From Agaricus subrufescens (Eukaryota; Basidiomycota; Agaricomycetes; Agaricales; Agaricaceae), in contig CM057064.1 of NCBI GenBank assembly GCA_029945375.1, positions 2,046,001 to 2,110,000 of the forward strand: DNA of 64,000 nucleotides. Reading direction: 5' to 3'. The notes beneath the pieces are model-generated. The model searched no databases, had not been told where the DNA came from, and was given only the letters and a program-made list of their open reading frames with translations. Of this stretch, positions 16,201 to 26,677 are shown one piece after another. The position numbers and the translations under genes are program-made. Position 1 is the stretch's first letter. Each line of letters opens with the position of its first letter.

Positions 16201-16347
16201 TATACACCTATCGCTTATGTATCCTACATCACACATGTTAATAGCATGTCGACGCCATCTTCATCATACTGATCGTACTTCTATCAAGCACCGACGCCCA
16301 TTGCACTCGGGGACGTTTGTTGAAAGGTACCAACTTCTAGTTCGACA
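13227..16347. other. Sparse intergenic region
   Basis: About 3 kb with no recognisable family. It holds the vWA 3' flank, one hydrophobic open frame (listed separately) and AT-rich stretches. From about 15,735 it becomes the left end of duplication unit 1, which is recognisable again at about 21,697. Short frames at 14,407, 14,985 and 15,371 have no domain signal and I do not call them genes. Confidence 0.5.
13607..13960 (+). CDS. Possible small multi-pass membrane protein (hypothetical)
   Basis: ATG-initiated open frame of 117 codons with strongly hydrophobic stretches (ILLVFLIALLIAPL, VRYLYISLVFF, FFLVLSAQFAFW) followed by an Arg/Lys-rich tail. An AT-rich TATA-like string (atatat) lies about 35 bp upstream. 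The membrane pattern could be real, but T-rich DNA gives hydrophobic frames by chance. No family is recognised and no introns are seen. It may equally be part of the vWA gene's 3' flank. Confidence 0.25.
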   Translation: MNLMFPPLAREAILLVFLIALLIAPLRFLTLTVILPLRVLCDLFQLLFVPPVRYLYISLVFFVSDPTAVYIPSAFFLVLSAQFAFWRYMFEWRKRRVSGYHPEKTRSRGISRSIRYR

Positions 16348-17677
16348 TCAACTCGCGCGTGGAGTCGCCGAGACACCGAAAGCGACCGCCGGTACAACGT
16401 TCACCTGAAGATATCCAATGATCTTCGGGTGCCTACTGTCGTATGGTATCGTTTTACAGTCGCAGAAAGTTCCCATAATATGGACATCGTTGGCGTTGTA
16501 TAAAACGTTCATCGAACTGAAACAAGGCCATTGTTCGGCGTAACATACTTGATCATAGAGACACCGGAGAAAATCATCAAATGTGTCCTGATAGGTGTTG
16601 ACCCCAGAGTTGAGTCCTGCCCGATCATTGATTTTCAGGGAAATTGACTTGACTGGCGAAGGGCATGGTAAAGTAGAGAGAATTGATTCCACATATTGCC
16701 CAGTAGACTTCATGGTGCCATTGCTGCCAGTCGAAGACACCAGTGGGCCGTCAAGATAGATAGTCAGGTACTGTAGTGCTTTGAGACGTCGAACTGCCGA
16801 TATGAAGGATGGTAGTAAAACTGGAGCATGCTTGTTAGCGGTGGGAGTGTGAAATGGATGGTGTCTTACCTTTATATCTGACACGGAGATCGAGGACCTT
16901 CAGTTGGGAGGCCAAGAAGGAAAGGAATATTTGAGGATATGGAATGCTTGAAGTCCCACACCGCACCAATGGATATTTGCAGTCCAAGACAAGTTCGACG
17001 ACGTGTCGAAGGAGCTTTTTGGCCAGGGCCCGATGTTCCCAATAGAACATGGTCACTTGCCGGATCGGAGTCTCTCCAAACAATACCAGGCGTGTGAGGG
17101 AACATGGGTAGGAAGCAAGATCCACAGATCCCAGTGGCGCAATGATGGGCCAACTACGACGAACCGTGAGGTCAGATGCAACGCACACGCCATGTAAAAG
17201 CATCCAGGACGGAATGGGTTTCTTCATAGAGATTTGCAGCGAGCGAAACGAGTTGCGTCGGAAAACAGTGCAAAATGCATTAACAGTCCGAATGGACATG
17301 TATTCCCATCGAATACGCGCGTCACGGAGTAGCAACGATGTAGCGTACCGAGCATGGAGGAGGAAGTTCATGAAGTGCTCCGTAACATCGCGCTCGTAGT
17401 TGGGTGGGGTAGAGGTATCTGACCGGTGGATGACACGGAGTTCCTCTATGTAGGGAATCAAGTGTTCATAGTCCGGGTGACCCAAGTCAGGAATATTATT
17501 GCTGAAAGGATCGAGCTTGACAGTCTTGTAAAGCTTGCCTTGGTAGCGACGCCTCCAGCGAGGACAGACGAGTGTGACGTCTTCGATGCTGATTGTACTG
17601 AGAGTAATAGCCAGATCAACGATGTTGTCCAGTAACTCGACAGGAAGTCGCGTCATAGGGAAGGAAAATAGAGGCAT
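16348..17677 (-). CDS. F-box protein, family 1, copy A
   Basis: Two exons, 16870-17677 and 16348-16820, split by a 49-nt intron, giving 426 aa. The F-box is at the N terminus: MPLFSFPMTRLPVELLDN, then VDLAITL and DVTLVCPRWRRRYQGKLY. The rest is an LRR-like or unassigned C-terminal region (VVELVLDCKYPLV, LKVLDLRVRYK, LQYLTIYLDGPL). The predicted role is an SCF adaptor with unknown target. The MPLFS start is used because it is conserved in copies B and C; upstream in-frame ATGs in copy A are not conserved. It diverges from the family 2 F-box gene that starts 185 bp away. Frame, splice sites and F-box are intact. No recognised orthologue. Confidence 0.8.
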
Positions 17678-17862
17678 TGTCATCTTGCGCGAAAAATGCT
17701 CAGCTTTTATGGCAATGCAGGTACGAGGTGAGAATTTTTTTTTGGCATAAAGCGAATTAAACATGTGCCAATGATTTTATGCTTTGCCTGAATTGGATTA
17801 AGTCATTATCACAATCAACCTCTTCCCTGAGATATTACGCAAATCTGTCAGTCAAGCCGGAC
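17678..17862. promoter_or_regulatory. Shared divergent promoter of F-box pair A
   Basis: 185 bp between the opposed start codons of the two F-box genes. The same spacer, at close length and high identity, separates the pair in copies B (24,098-24,280) and C (31,970-32,152, inverted). It contains a poly-T tract next to an AT-rich stretch. Bidirectional control is inferred from geometry. Confidence 0.6.
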
Positions 17863-19428
17863 ATGGGTGCCACGTTTCTTGATCTTCCGGATGAACTGAT
17901 CTTGCATATAGCGAAATTGACGGTGAGAGGCCTTACTTCCTGTATTGTTTGTGGAGCTAAAGGTGAACAGGATCGCGATGATCGATGTGAAATGCGCCTT
18001 GTGGCAAAACGTATCGATTATTGCATTTCACCTATCATGTTCGAGAATCTACGCTCCCTTCGGCCAGTTGGATACAAACTACAGCGTTTTGCATTCTTCG
18101 CAGAGCGTTTGAGCCGTGGGAGGGATTTGGTCTTCAGTCGTTGTACGAAGAAGATCTTTATTAGGGCTAGCGGCAGTGATGATTCCGATGATGTGCTCCC
18201 ATGGCTACGACTACTGAATCTTTTTGTTCCAACCCTGACCAACTTGCAATCCTTGATGTGAGTGTCATCCCGATTGTAACACTGGGCTGGTATGAATTGA
18301 ATTAGGTGGTCGTATTGTCCACGTAAACGTCCAGTGTCGAATCTGGTGATGGAGGCATTCAACTGCTGTGCATCTCTCCCATACTTTAAAGAATTAGAAA
18401 TTCGCATTCCGTCTGCTGATCCATTCCCTGGATTCAATTTCAAGGCATTTTCAAATTTGTCTTCTCTTTCAATAGAGTGGCAACATAGGGCGAGCGTCTC
18501 TCAGTCTTTCGTCAGTGATGTCGCAGATCTACTCGGGCGATGTCCAGAATTAGAATGCTTTACGTTCTGCATCCCACGCCCTTACCACCCTCCCGACGTC
18601 CCTTTACTGGCACATCTTCTCGCCGGTTTACCGTCTACTGCGTGTCTCAAACTCAGGCTGCTGGACGTGACTGGCCTCTGTGTTTCTGCAGATGACTTTC
18701 GCACCTATTTACACCACATATCTCGTCTCAAGATACTGCGATTGATGTTCAACCGCCATGCAGATCCACCCCAACAAAATGGAGAAATCTGTCAACTCCT
18801 ACTCAACAATTCTATTTATCTCGATGAGCTCAGCATCGACACTACCCATCCGACCGGCGTCCTCAACTATCTTTCGTCATATTGTGGCCTGCAGTACCTG
18901 AGTTTTCGATCGCGGTATCCTGAAGCCGACACTCCTGAAGGCATTCACCACTTCTTCGCTTCCGTGCTTCCATGCCACTGTGCTACATTACGAGAGTTGC
19001 ACCTAGGGTGGTCAGTCGAAACTCTATGGACAAGAGAAATTGCCTTGCACGATCTTGAATATATTCAAAAATGTCAGCAACTGACATCGCTTGGTTGTTA
19101 TGTCAAGGTGGCAGTTGGACCTACAGTTCACACAGACAAGGTGTTGGTGAGTGGTAGTATATGTTATCCCCTTCGTCTTGTTTCTGAAGGTATGAAGCGG
19201 GCATGGCTAGAGACTGCCACGAAACTTCCGCGTTTGCAATATTTGATGTTCCGTACTACACGCCCACATCACCCGCCACTTCGACAGGGAGAATTTCGTT
19301 ATACTATCCAAGATTGTGAATTTGACGATGCGTGTGAAGTGTTTGCCCAGGCAGCAATAGAGAAGTTCAGTACCGGATTAACTGTCCCGTTCTGGACCAC
19401 AGTTGCTTCGCCGACACAAGGGCCCTGA
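17863..19428 (+). CDS. F-box protein, family 2, copy A
   Basis: Three exons, 17863-17922, 17971-18257 and 18306-19428, giving 489 aa. The spliced N terminus is MGATFLDLPDELILHIAKLT, followed by DRDDRCEMRLVAKRIDYCIS, a good F-box that appears only when the 48-nt first intron is removed. Downstream is a leucine-rich region (LVMEAFNCCASLPYFKELEI; SNLSSLSIEWQH; CLKLRLLDVTGLCVSADDF; LDELSIDTTHPTG; LRELHLGWSVETLW), consistent with an LRR solenoid. Likely an SCF substrate receptor with unknown target. An in-frame ATG 84 bp upstream is not conserved in copy B, so MGATFL is the start. The last exon contains a GTGAGT near 19,147 that could be a further intron of 51 nt; both readings stay open. Confidence 0.8.
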
Positions 19429-19550
19429 TTATGCGTTGTCGTCGTCTGATACTGAATGGGCAGCAAATTATACCGCTTACATTGCCGATTTGTCATTGAC
19501 TATACAGATATTCATGATGTATGGAACGAGAAGATGAGATGGAGAAATCG

Positions 19551-19807
19551 TTATGCGCCACGGGCAAGTTGTAACCAATCTGGGACCAAGGGATTTTTGA
19601 AGTAGCATAAAGGAGATTGTAGCGGTTCTGGAACGAAACTTTGAGTGGGAGTAGCATTAGCACAGAGCCTATCGCCAACGAGCGCACACAGTAGATATCC
19701 TAGTGCCGAAAACGAAGTTGCGCCATTTTGAAAAACTGTAGCCCCAGCTGAACTCGTGGCCAAGTTTTCTTAGCGTTGCGCACCTCACCAAAAACTGAAC
19801 TAACCAT
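19551..19807 (-). CDS. Possible small secreted protein, copy 1 (hypothetical)
   Basis: Two short exons can be read. MVSSVF joins, across a 53-nt GT..AG intron, to VFQNGATSFSALGYLL, then CALVGDRLCANATPTQSF and a Pro-rich tail ending LQLARGA (stop 19551-19553). The hydrophobic stretch followed by LCAN looks like a signal peptide. The same structure stays open in unit 2 (25,992-26,230) despite substitutions. This makes a small gene possible, but preservation could also reflect recent duplication. It lies convergent to the F-box family 2 gene. No family known. Confidence 0.25.
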
Positions 19808-20205
19808 ATCTTGACAGTCTAATAAGTGCCACCGCGTTTACTCGTACACAATAATTAGCGAAACTTCCCGAGCCGAGCAAAGCATCGTCTTCGGCAGTTG
19901 TGTCTATCCGTGATGTTACGATGCTGGTGAAGAGCTATGATTACGATTCGGAGGATAATAGCTGTAAGAGTTTTGCATTCCCCTTTTGAATGGCCCCTGT
20001 GGGGACTTCTGGTGTTGAGAGAACGAGAGTCGGTCCGAGAGAGAATTTTGGAGAAGGTCAGCTAGGACGCCTCGGAGATATTCTTTTGTTGGATTGCGTG
20101 CATAGAGATACTCAGGCTTTTCCCTCGGTCTTGCTCTAATTATTATGCCCGAGTTGATGAGATTCAGGAAAGAAGTAGGGTTGTACAACGAAGGGAAAAA
20201 ATCAT

Positions 20206-21630
20206 TCATCTCTCTTCCGCTTCTTTCTTCTCCTCCGGGCGCCGGGTACGCGTTCCCAATGATAAATATATAAGACTATGGCCATGTGAGTGGGGGAGTG
20301 GAAAGGCCTGGAGGGATAGTCGTCTCCAGGTCTCCAGGCGGTAAGAGCGAGGTTGGAACAGCATCGGGTCGCCCAGATGTGTACAACCTACACCTACCTG
20401 TGCCAATAGTCTCATCTAATAATGATGTATGGGATAGTGTGGGCTGTTTTAAAGGAATCGCGAGCAGGTAGGGGTGCCGTCCACTCATGATCAGCACAGG
20501 GAGGAGAGAGACGAAGATTATATCAAGGGTCACTATATTATTGACTCCATCTTTCACACGGGCTGCCCTTCCGAGACAACACACCGCGCTCGTTCCTCGC
20601 ACGGTGTTCCATTTTCGGCTGTGAGTGAAGTTCTTCGCCATGCTTCACCGAAGAGGAGGTCGATCTTGTTGCAAAGTCGTCAGACTCCCCACTGTCAGCA
20701 CTGATGGCTCGAGGTACAGCCGCCGCCGCCACTACCTTTTCTGGCTCCTTGCACCCGCATTGGTGTATTCGTGCTTGACGCCTCTTTTCTTTGGCTCCAG
20801 CCATGACAGACTTGTCATCATTCACCTTTCGCCTCTTTTTTTCACTGGTTCCGCCGCTGACATTATCTAGATCTATAATTGTAGAGACTTCAGTTTGTGT
20901 CCGTGGTGGACCTTCGTTGGGGCGGGTACTTTGGAGTGAGGAGCATTCGTCGGCGACGGGCACTTTTCGGGGTTCATCCTTCTTAGATTTCTTTTCCCGC
21001 CTTTCTTCCTCCTACAAACCCTCCTTCTTGTCCAGTCTCCTCTCCTCCTTCTCTTTCTTCTCTTCTTTTTCTCTCTTCTTCCCCTCTGTCCTTCTTTCTT
21101 CTGCCTCCTTTCTCTTCCTTCTCATGCTTTAACCTCGTCATTATCGTCCCGTTTCCTCTTCCTTTTTTGTGCTCCCCACCCTTTGCTTTCTCTAGAAGTT
21201 TCTTTGAGGGTATTCCACCTTCACTAGCACCCATTAACTTGGATCTAGCGATAGCCATTGGCGTTCTACCGTCACTCTTTCCCGCCCCGTTGAGGTTTGA
21301 GTTCCAGCCTTAATCATCATCGCCTATTCGCATTTTATGTTTTCTATTCGGATGAGAGCCAGATAGGTCGTCATGACAAGAGTCAGGGGAATCAGATCCA
21401 GGACCAAGGACTGAACCGCGAAAGGATTGGGCATACAGCATTCGTTTCGCGGATTCCTTTTGAGCTGCTAAAAGTAGATATACCAGGGCATTGGGTATTG
21501 TTGCGACCGTGGACGTGTTTAGTCCCGAATTAGAGGAGGAAGGAGCAGGTGTAGCAAGGGCAGATGATCTGAGTTTGGGAGGCTTGTTTGAAAGTATACT
21601 GGTGGTTGTAAGATCTAATGAAGCCTGGCT
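20206..21630 (-). pseudogene. G-patch protein gene remnant, unit 1 (exon 3 only, frameshifted)
   Basis: Corresponds to exon 3 of the complete G-patch gene at 26,678-27,790. Recognisable pieces on the minus strand are MAIARSKLMGASEGGIPSKK with the Lys/Glu-rich tract (20,983-21,258), IIDLDNVSGGTSEKKRRKV, and TRSTSSSVKHGEELHSQPK (20,538-20,963). They lie in different frames. The 3' end is interrupted by about 370 bp absent from unit 2. The G-patch-bearing exons 1 and 2 are missing; similarity stops near 21,630. Clearly a 5'-truncated, decayed copy. Confidence 0.8.
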
Positions 21631-22773
21631 TGGAGTCCAAGGCTGATGCCAGAGAGACCAGGGAATTGTACGTCACAATTTTTCCAGTCAAAATGCAATT
21701 CCGCCCTCTTTGGTTTTCTCCTTCCATGTCGTTTATCTACTCTTCCCCATGGAATTAAGGCCCAACATAACACTCAGGGTGGACGACCTCCACGGACCAA
21801 ATGAGGAACACCCCGAATAATTTTGGCAGGTGCCACTCAACAAATCATTTGAGAAATATCGTCATATGAAAAATTCGCAAGCCTATAAGGGCGCGCATAA
21901 CCAACGACAGTAAACCGTTCAATATACGCCAAACTCAGGAGGGGCATCCGCTCCGCAAAAAGAACCGAGATTCTACGTACGTAACATTCAATGGCCCAGC
22001 ATAAGTCATCCAGAGGGATGAGCGTATACCCGCCAGGAGGTAGAAAAGAAAAATTGCTTACCTATTTCTCCTGCTTATTGTGTTGCTGTTGATGCTCAAT
22101 GCTTTTGGGGAATATATCCGGGGGTGGCCAAGTTGTTTTCCGTGTCAGACAAAGAGATACATCACCTTACTATGCGCGTGAAAGGCTATCCACCTTCAGT
22201 ATTCATTCCTTGCGCAGACCATCAAAATGATGAGATAGTGAACGCTGTCCAAAAACACAATGGATTGAAGAACTGAAAGACCACTTGCGAATGAGATTCG
22301 CTGAGATACACGGTGTTTCAGTGATACTACTACTAGTATACACATATGGTCCGGATATCATACGAACATTTGGTATTGGGACGGTCCTTTGATCTCAGTT
22401 GTTGAATTACCGAAAATTCTCTCTAGAGGTAAAGTGAGCGGGCAGGTACTATATTGAAGCAGTAACATACAATCCCGCTCCGAGGATCCTGGCACCTCAT
22501 CTGCGCGTCATTAATGTAGAATGTTCACCGGGGAGGCATCCGAAATTTAGGGAGATAGATATATAAAACACAGCTGGATGCTGGTTGTTAATTGAAGCCA
22601 AATGTAACAACGGATAACATGTATTATTGATCTATCATTTAGTCATCCTACTTACCAGAGATGCTTTTAGCCTGTAGACGCCATCTTGGTCATACTGATT
22701 GTACTTCTATCAAGTACTGACGCCCATTGTACTCGGGACGTTTGTTTGAAAGGTACTAACTACTATTTCGACA

Positions 22774-24097
22774 TCAACTCGCGAGTGGAGCGGTCGAGAC
22801 ACCGAAATCGTCCGCCGGTACAAGGTTCACCTGGAGGTGTCCAATGATCTTCAGGCGCCCCTCCTTCAATACTGTTTTTTTAGGTTTGGTGGGGGTTCCC
22901 ATAAGATCGACATTGTTGACGTTGACCAAAACGCCGACCGAATTTAAACAAGGCCATTGGTCGGCGTAGCACACTTGATCCCAGATTTGATTGAGTAAAT
23001 CACGAAATCTGGCCCGGTAAGCGGCGACACCACAGTTCCGTCCTGTCCGATCATTGATTTTCAGGGAAATTGAGTTGACTGGCGAAGGGCATGGTAAGGC
23101 AGAGAGTACTACTAATTCCATATATTTCCCAACAGACTTCATGGTGTTAGCCCTGCCAGTCGAAGATGCCAGTGGGCCGTCGAGATAGATAGTGAGGTGT
23201 TGTAGTGCTTCCAGATGGTGAAATGCCGATAAGAAGGATGGTAGTACAACTGGAGCATGCTTGTTAGCAGCGAGAGTTTGAAAGGTATTATGCCTTACCT
23301 TTATATCTGACACGGAGATCGAGGACCTTCAGTTTGGGGGCCAAGAAGGAAAGGAACATTTGAGGATATGGAGTGCCCCCCTGCACCAATGGATATCTGC
23401 AGTCCAAAACAAGTTCGACAACGTGTCGAAGGAGCTCATTTGCTAGGGCCTGATGTTCCCGATAGAACACGGTCACTTGCCGGATTGAAGTCTCTCCAAA
23501 CAATACCAGGCGTGTGAGGGAACATTGGTAGGAAGCAAGATCCACAGATCCCAGTGGCGGAATGATGGGCCAAATTTGGCAAACCGTGAGGTCAGATGCA
23601 ACGCACACGCCATGTAAAAGCATCCAGGATGGAACGGGCTTGTTCATGGAGATTTCTAGTGAGCGGAACGAGTTGCGCCGAAAAACAGTGCAAAATGCAT
23701 CAACAGTCCGAATGGACAAGTGTTTCCATCGAACACGTGTGTCGCAGAGCAGCAATGATGAAGCATACTGAGCATGGAGAAGGAAGTTCGTAAAGCGCTC
23801 CGTAACATCGCGTTTGTAGCTGGGCGGGGTAGAGGAATCTGACCGGTGGACGACACGGAGTTCCTCTATGTAGGGAATCAAGTGTTCATAGTCCGGGTGA
23901 CTCAAGTCAGGAATCTTATTGCTGAAAGGATCGAGCTTGACAGTCTTGTAAAGCTTGCCTTGGTAGCGACGCCTCCAGCGAGGACAAACGAGTGTGATGT
24001 CTTTGATGCTGGTTGTACCGAGAGTAATGGCAAGGTCAGCGATGTTGTCCAGTAACTCGACAGGAAGTCGCGTCATGGGGAAGGAAAATAGAGGCAT
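22774..24097 (-). CDS. F-box protein, family 1, copy B
   Basis: Exons 23299-24097 and 22774-23249 with a 49-nt intron at the same place as in copies A and C, giving 424 aa. N terminus MPLFSFPMTRLPVELLDNIA with the F-box; then DITLVCPRWRRRYQGKLY, VVELVLDCRYPLVQGG and LKVLDLRVRYK. Differs from copy A by scattered substitutions and a three-residue deletion (GTPYPQM against GTSSIPYPQI), so the frame is maintained. Same predicted SCF-adaptor role, target unknown. Diverges from family 2 copy B. Confidence 0.8.
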
Positions 24098-24280
24098 TGA
24101 AGTATTGCGCGAAAATGTCCAGCTTTTATGGCAATACAGGTTCAAGGTGAGAATTTTTTTTGATATAAAGCGAATTAAACATGTGCCAATGATTTTGTGC
24201 TTTGCCTGAATTGGATTAAGTCATTATCACGATCAGCCTCTTCCCTGAGATATTACGCAAATCTGTCAGTCAAGCCGGAC
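24098..24280. promoter_or_regulatory. Shared divergent promoter of F-box pair B
   Basis: 183 bp between the opposed starts, highly similar to the spacer of pair A, including the T-tract and the TTTGCCTGAATTGGATTAAG block. Here the upstream in-frame ATG seen in copy A is a GTG, which supports the MGATFL start for family 2. Confidence 0.6.
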
Positions 24281-25851
24281 ATGGGTGCCACGTTCCTTGA
24301 TCTTCCGGATGAACTGATCTTGCATATAGCGAAATTGACGGTGAGAGGTCTATTTCCTGTGTTGTTTGTCGAGCTCAAGGTGAATAGGTTCGCGATGATC
24401 GACGCGCAATGCGTCTTGTGGCAAAACGCATCGATTATTGCATTTCACCTATCATGTTCGAAAATCTGCGCTCCCTTCGGCCAGACGAATACAAACTACG
24501 GCATTTTGCATTCCTCGCAGAGCGTTTGAGCCGTGGGAGGGAGCTGGTCTTCACTCGTTGTACGAAGAAGATCTTTATTAGGGCCTACGGCAGCGACGAA
24601 TCCAATGATTCTTGTGTGCCTCCATGGCTGCGGCTACTGAACATGTTTGTCCCAACCCTGACCAACTTGCAATCCTTGATGTGAGTGTCATCTCGAATGT
24701 TACACTAGCTGGTATGAATTAAATTAGGTGGTCGTATTGGCCACGCGAACCACCAGTGTCGAATCTGGTGATGGAGGCATTCAACTGCTGTGCATCTCTC
24801 CCATACTTTAAAGAGTTAGAAATTCGCATTCCATATGCTGATCCATTCCCTGGATTCAATTTCAAGGCATTTTCAAATTTGTCTTCTCTTTCTATAGAGT
24901 GGCAACATAATGCGAGCGTCTCTCAGTCTTTCATCAGTGATGTCGCAGATCTACTCGGGCGATGTCCAGAATTAGAATGCTTTACGTTCTGCATCCCACG
25001 CCCTTTCCACCCTCCCGACGCCCCTTTACTGGCCCACCTTTTCGCTGATTTATCGTCTACTGCGTGTCTCAAACTCAGACTGCTGGACGTGACTGGCCTT
25101 TGTGTTTCTGCAGATGACTTTCGCACCTATTTACACCACATATCTCGTCTCAAGATACTGCGATTGATGTTCAACCGCCATGCAGATCCATCCCAACAAA
25201 ATGGAGAGATCTGTCAACTGCTACTCAACAATTCTATCTATCTCGATGAGCTCAGCATCGACACTACCCATCCGACCGGCGTCCTCAACTATCTTTCGTC
25301 ATATTGTGGCCTGCAGTACCTGAGTTTTCGATCGCGGTATCCTGACGCTGACACTCCTGAAGGCATTCACCGCTTCTTCGCTTCCGTGCTCCCGTGCCAC
25401 AGTGCTACATTACGGGAGTTGCACCTAGGGTGGTCTGTCGAAACTTTATGGACAAGAGAAATTGCCTTGCATGATCTTGAACATATTCAAAAATGTCAGC
25501 AGCTCACATCGCTGGGTTGTTGTGTTACGGTCGTAGATGGACCTACAGTTCGCACAGACAAGGTGCTGGTGAGTGGTAGTATATGTTATGCTCTTCGTCT
25601 TTGTTTCTTAAGGTATGAGGCAGACGTGGCTGGAAATTGCCATGAGACTTCCGCGTTTGCAGTCTTTAATGTTCCGTACTACACGCCCACATCACCCGCC
25701 GCCGCTCGAGGGAGAATTTCATTATACTACCCAAGATTGTGCATTTGACGATGTGTGTACAAAGCTTGCCCTGGCAGCGATAGAGAAGTTCAGTACCGGA
25801 TTAATTGTCCCGTTCAGGGCCACAGTTGCTTCGCCGACACAAGGGCCGTGA
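24281..25851 (+). CDS. F-box protein, family 2, copy B (1-nt shift; intron or frameshift)
   Basis: Exons 24281-24340, 24388-24680 and 24728 onward, with introns of 47 nt matching copies A and C. N terminus MGATFLDLPDELILHIAKLT then VRDDRRAMRLVAKRIDYCIS (F-box), followed by the same leucine-rich region. Near 25,590 there is one extra T relative to A and C, so reading straight through shifts frame (ends ISLYYPRLCI at 25,748). Removing a 55-nt GT..AG segment beginning GTGAGTGGTAG restores the conserved end (TWLEIAMRLPRLQSLMFRTT to TQGP, stop 25,851). So it is either a gene with a fourth intron or an early pseudogene. Confidence 0.65.
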
Positions 25852-25991
25852 TTATGCGTTGTCGTCGTCTGATACTGAATGGGCAGCAAATCATACCGCT
25901 TACATTGCCGGTTTGTCGTTCACTATACAGATATTCATCACGCATAGAAGGAGAAGGTGAGATGGAGAAATTCTTATGCACCAAAGATGAG

Positions 25992-26230
25992 TTATAACCC
26001 ATCTGGGACCAAGAAGGGTTTGAAGTAGCATAGAGGAGGTTGTAGCGGTTCTGGAACGAGACTTTGGGTGGGAGTAGCATTAGCACAGAGCCTATCGCCA
26101 ACGAAGGCACGCAGTAGATATCCTAGTGCCGAAAACGAAGGTACATCATTTTGAAAAACTGTAGCCTGAGTTGAACCCGTGGCCAAGTTTTATTAGAATT
26201 GCGCACCTCACCAAAAACTGAACTAACCAT
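25992..26230 (-). CDS. Possible small secreted protein, copy 2 (hypothetical)
   Basis: Counterpart of the frame at 19,551-19,807: MVSSVF, an intron of about 53 nt, then VFQNDVPSFSALGYLLRAF, VGDRLCANATPTQSL and a tail ending LVPDGL. About ten residues differ from copy 1, yet both stay open. Signal-peptide-like start; no known family. Not present in the inverted unit 3, which ends before it. Confidence 0.25.
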
Positions 26231-26677
26231 ATCTTGACAGTCTAATAAGTGCCACCGCGTTTACTCGTACACAATGATTAGCGAAACTTTCCGAGCCGGG
26301 CAAAGCATCGTCTTCGGCAGTTGTGTCCATCCGTGACGTTACGATGATTACGATTCGGAGGTTAGGTCCTTGGTTGAGGTGATATTAGACCGGATGAATA
26401 GTTGTCAGAGTTTTGCATTCCCCTTTTGAATGGCCCTGTGGGGACTTCTGATGTTGAGAGAACGAGAATCGGTCCGAGAGAGATTTTTGGAGAAGGTCAG
26501 CTAGGAAGCCTCGGAGACACTTTTTGTCGGACTGTGTGCTTAGATATACTCAGGCTTTCCCCTCAATTTTGCTCTGATTGTTATGCCCGAGAAATGTGAC
26601 CGATATGCTGTAGACGCATTCAAATCGATGCAATGACATTCAGGAAAGAAGTAGAGTTGTACAAGGAAGGGAAAACA

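Larger units (their letters stand above)
15735..21640. repeat. Segmental duplication unit 1 (tandem)
   Basis: A block of about 5.9 kb carrying, in order, a conserved leader, the divergent F-box pair A, a conserved 3' segment and a broken G-patch gene. It reappears directly downstream as unit 2. The left edge is recognisable at TTTACTCTTCCCCAATGGAA (about 15,770), matched at about 21,735. Relative to unit 2 it carries an extra segment of about 370 bp at roughly 20,240-20,610. Confidence 0.85.

Noticed and set aside
17779..17862. Upstream ATG (MLCLNWIKSLSQ) as the start of family 2 F-box copy A
   Set aside because: The ATG is GTG in copy B, and the F-box begins right after the conserved MGATFL start.
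20983..21258. Lys/Glu/Arg-rich minus-strand frame as an independent gene
   Set aside because: It aligns with the interior of G-patch exon 3 and is flanked by frameshifts; part of the unit 1 pseudogene.
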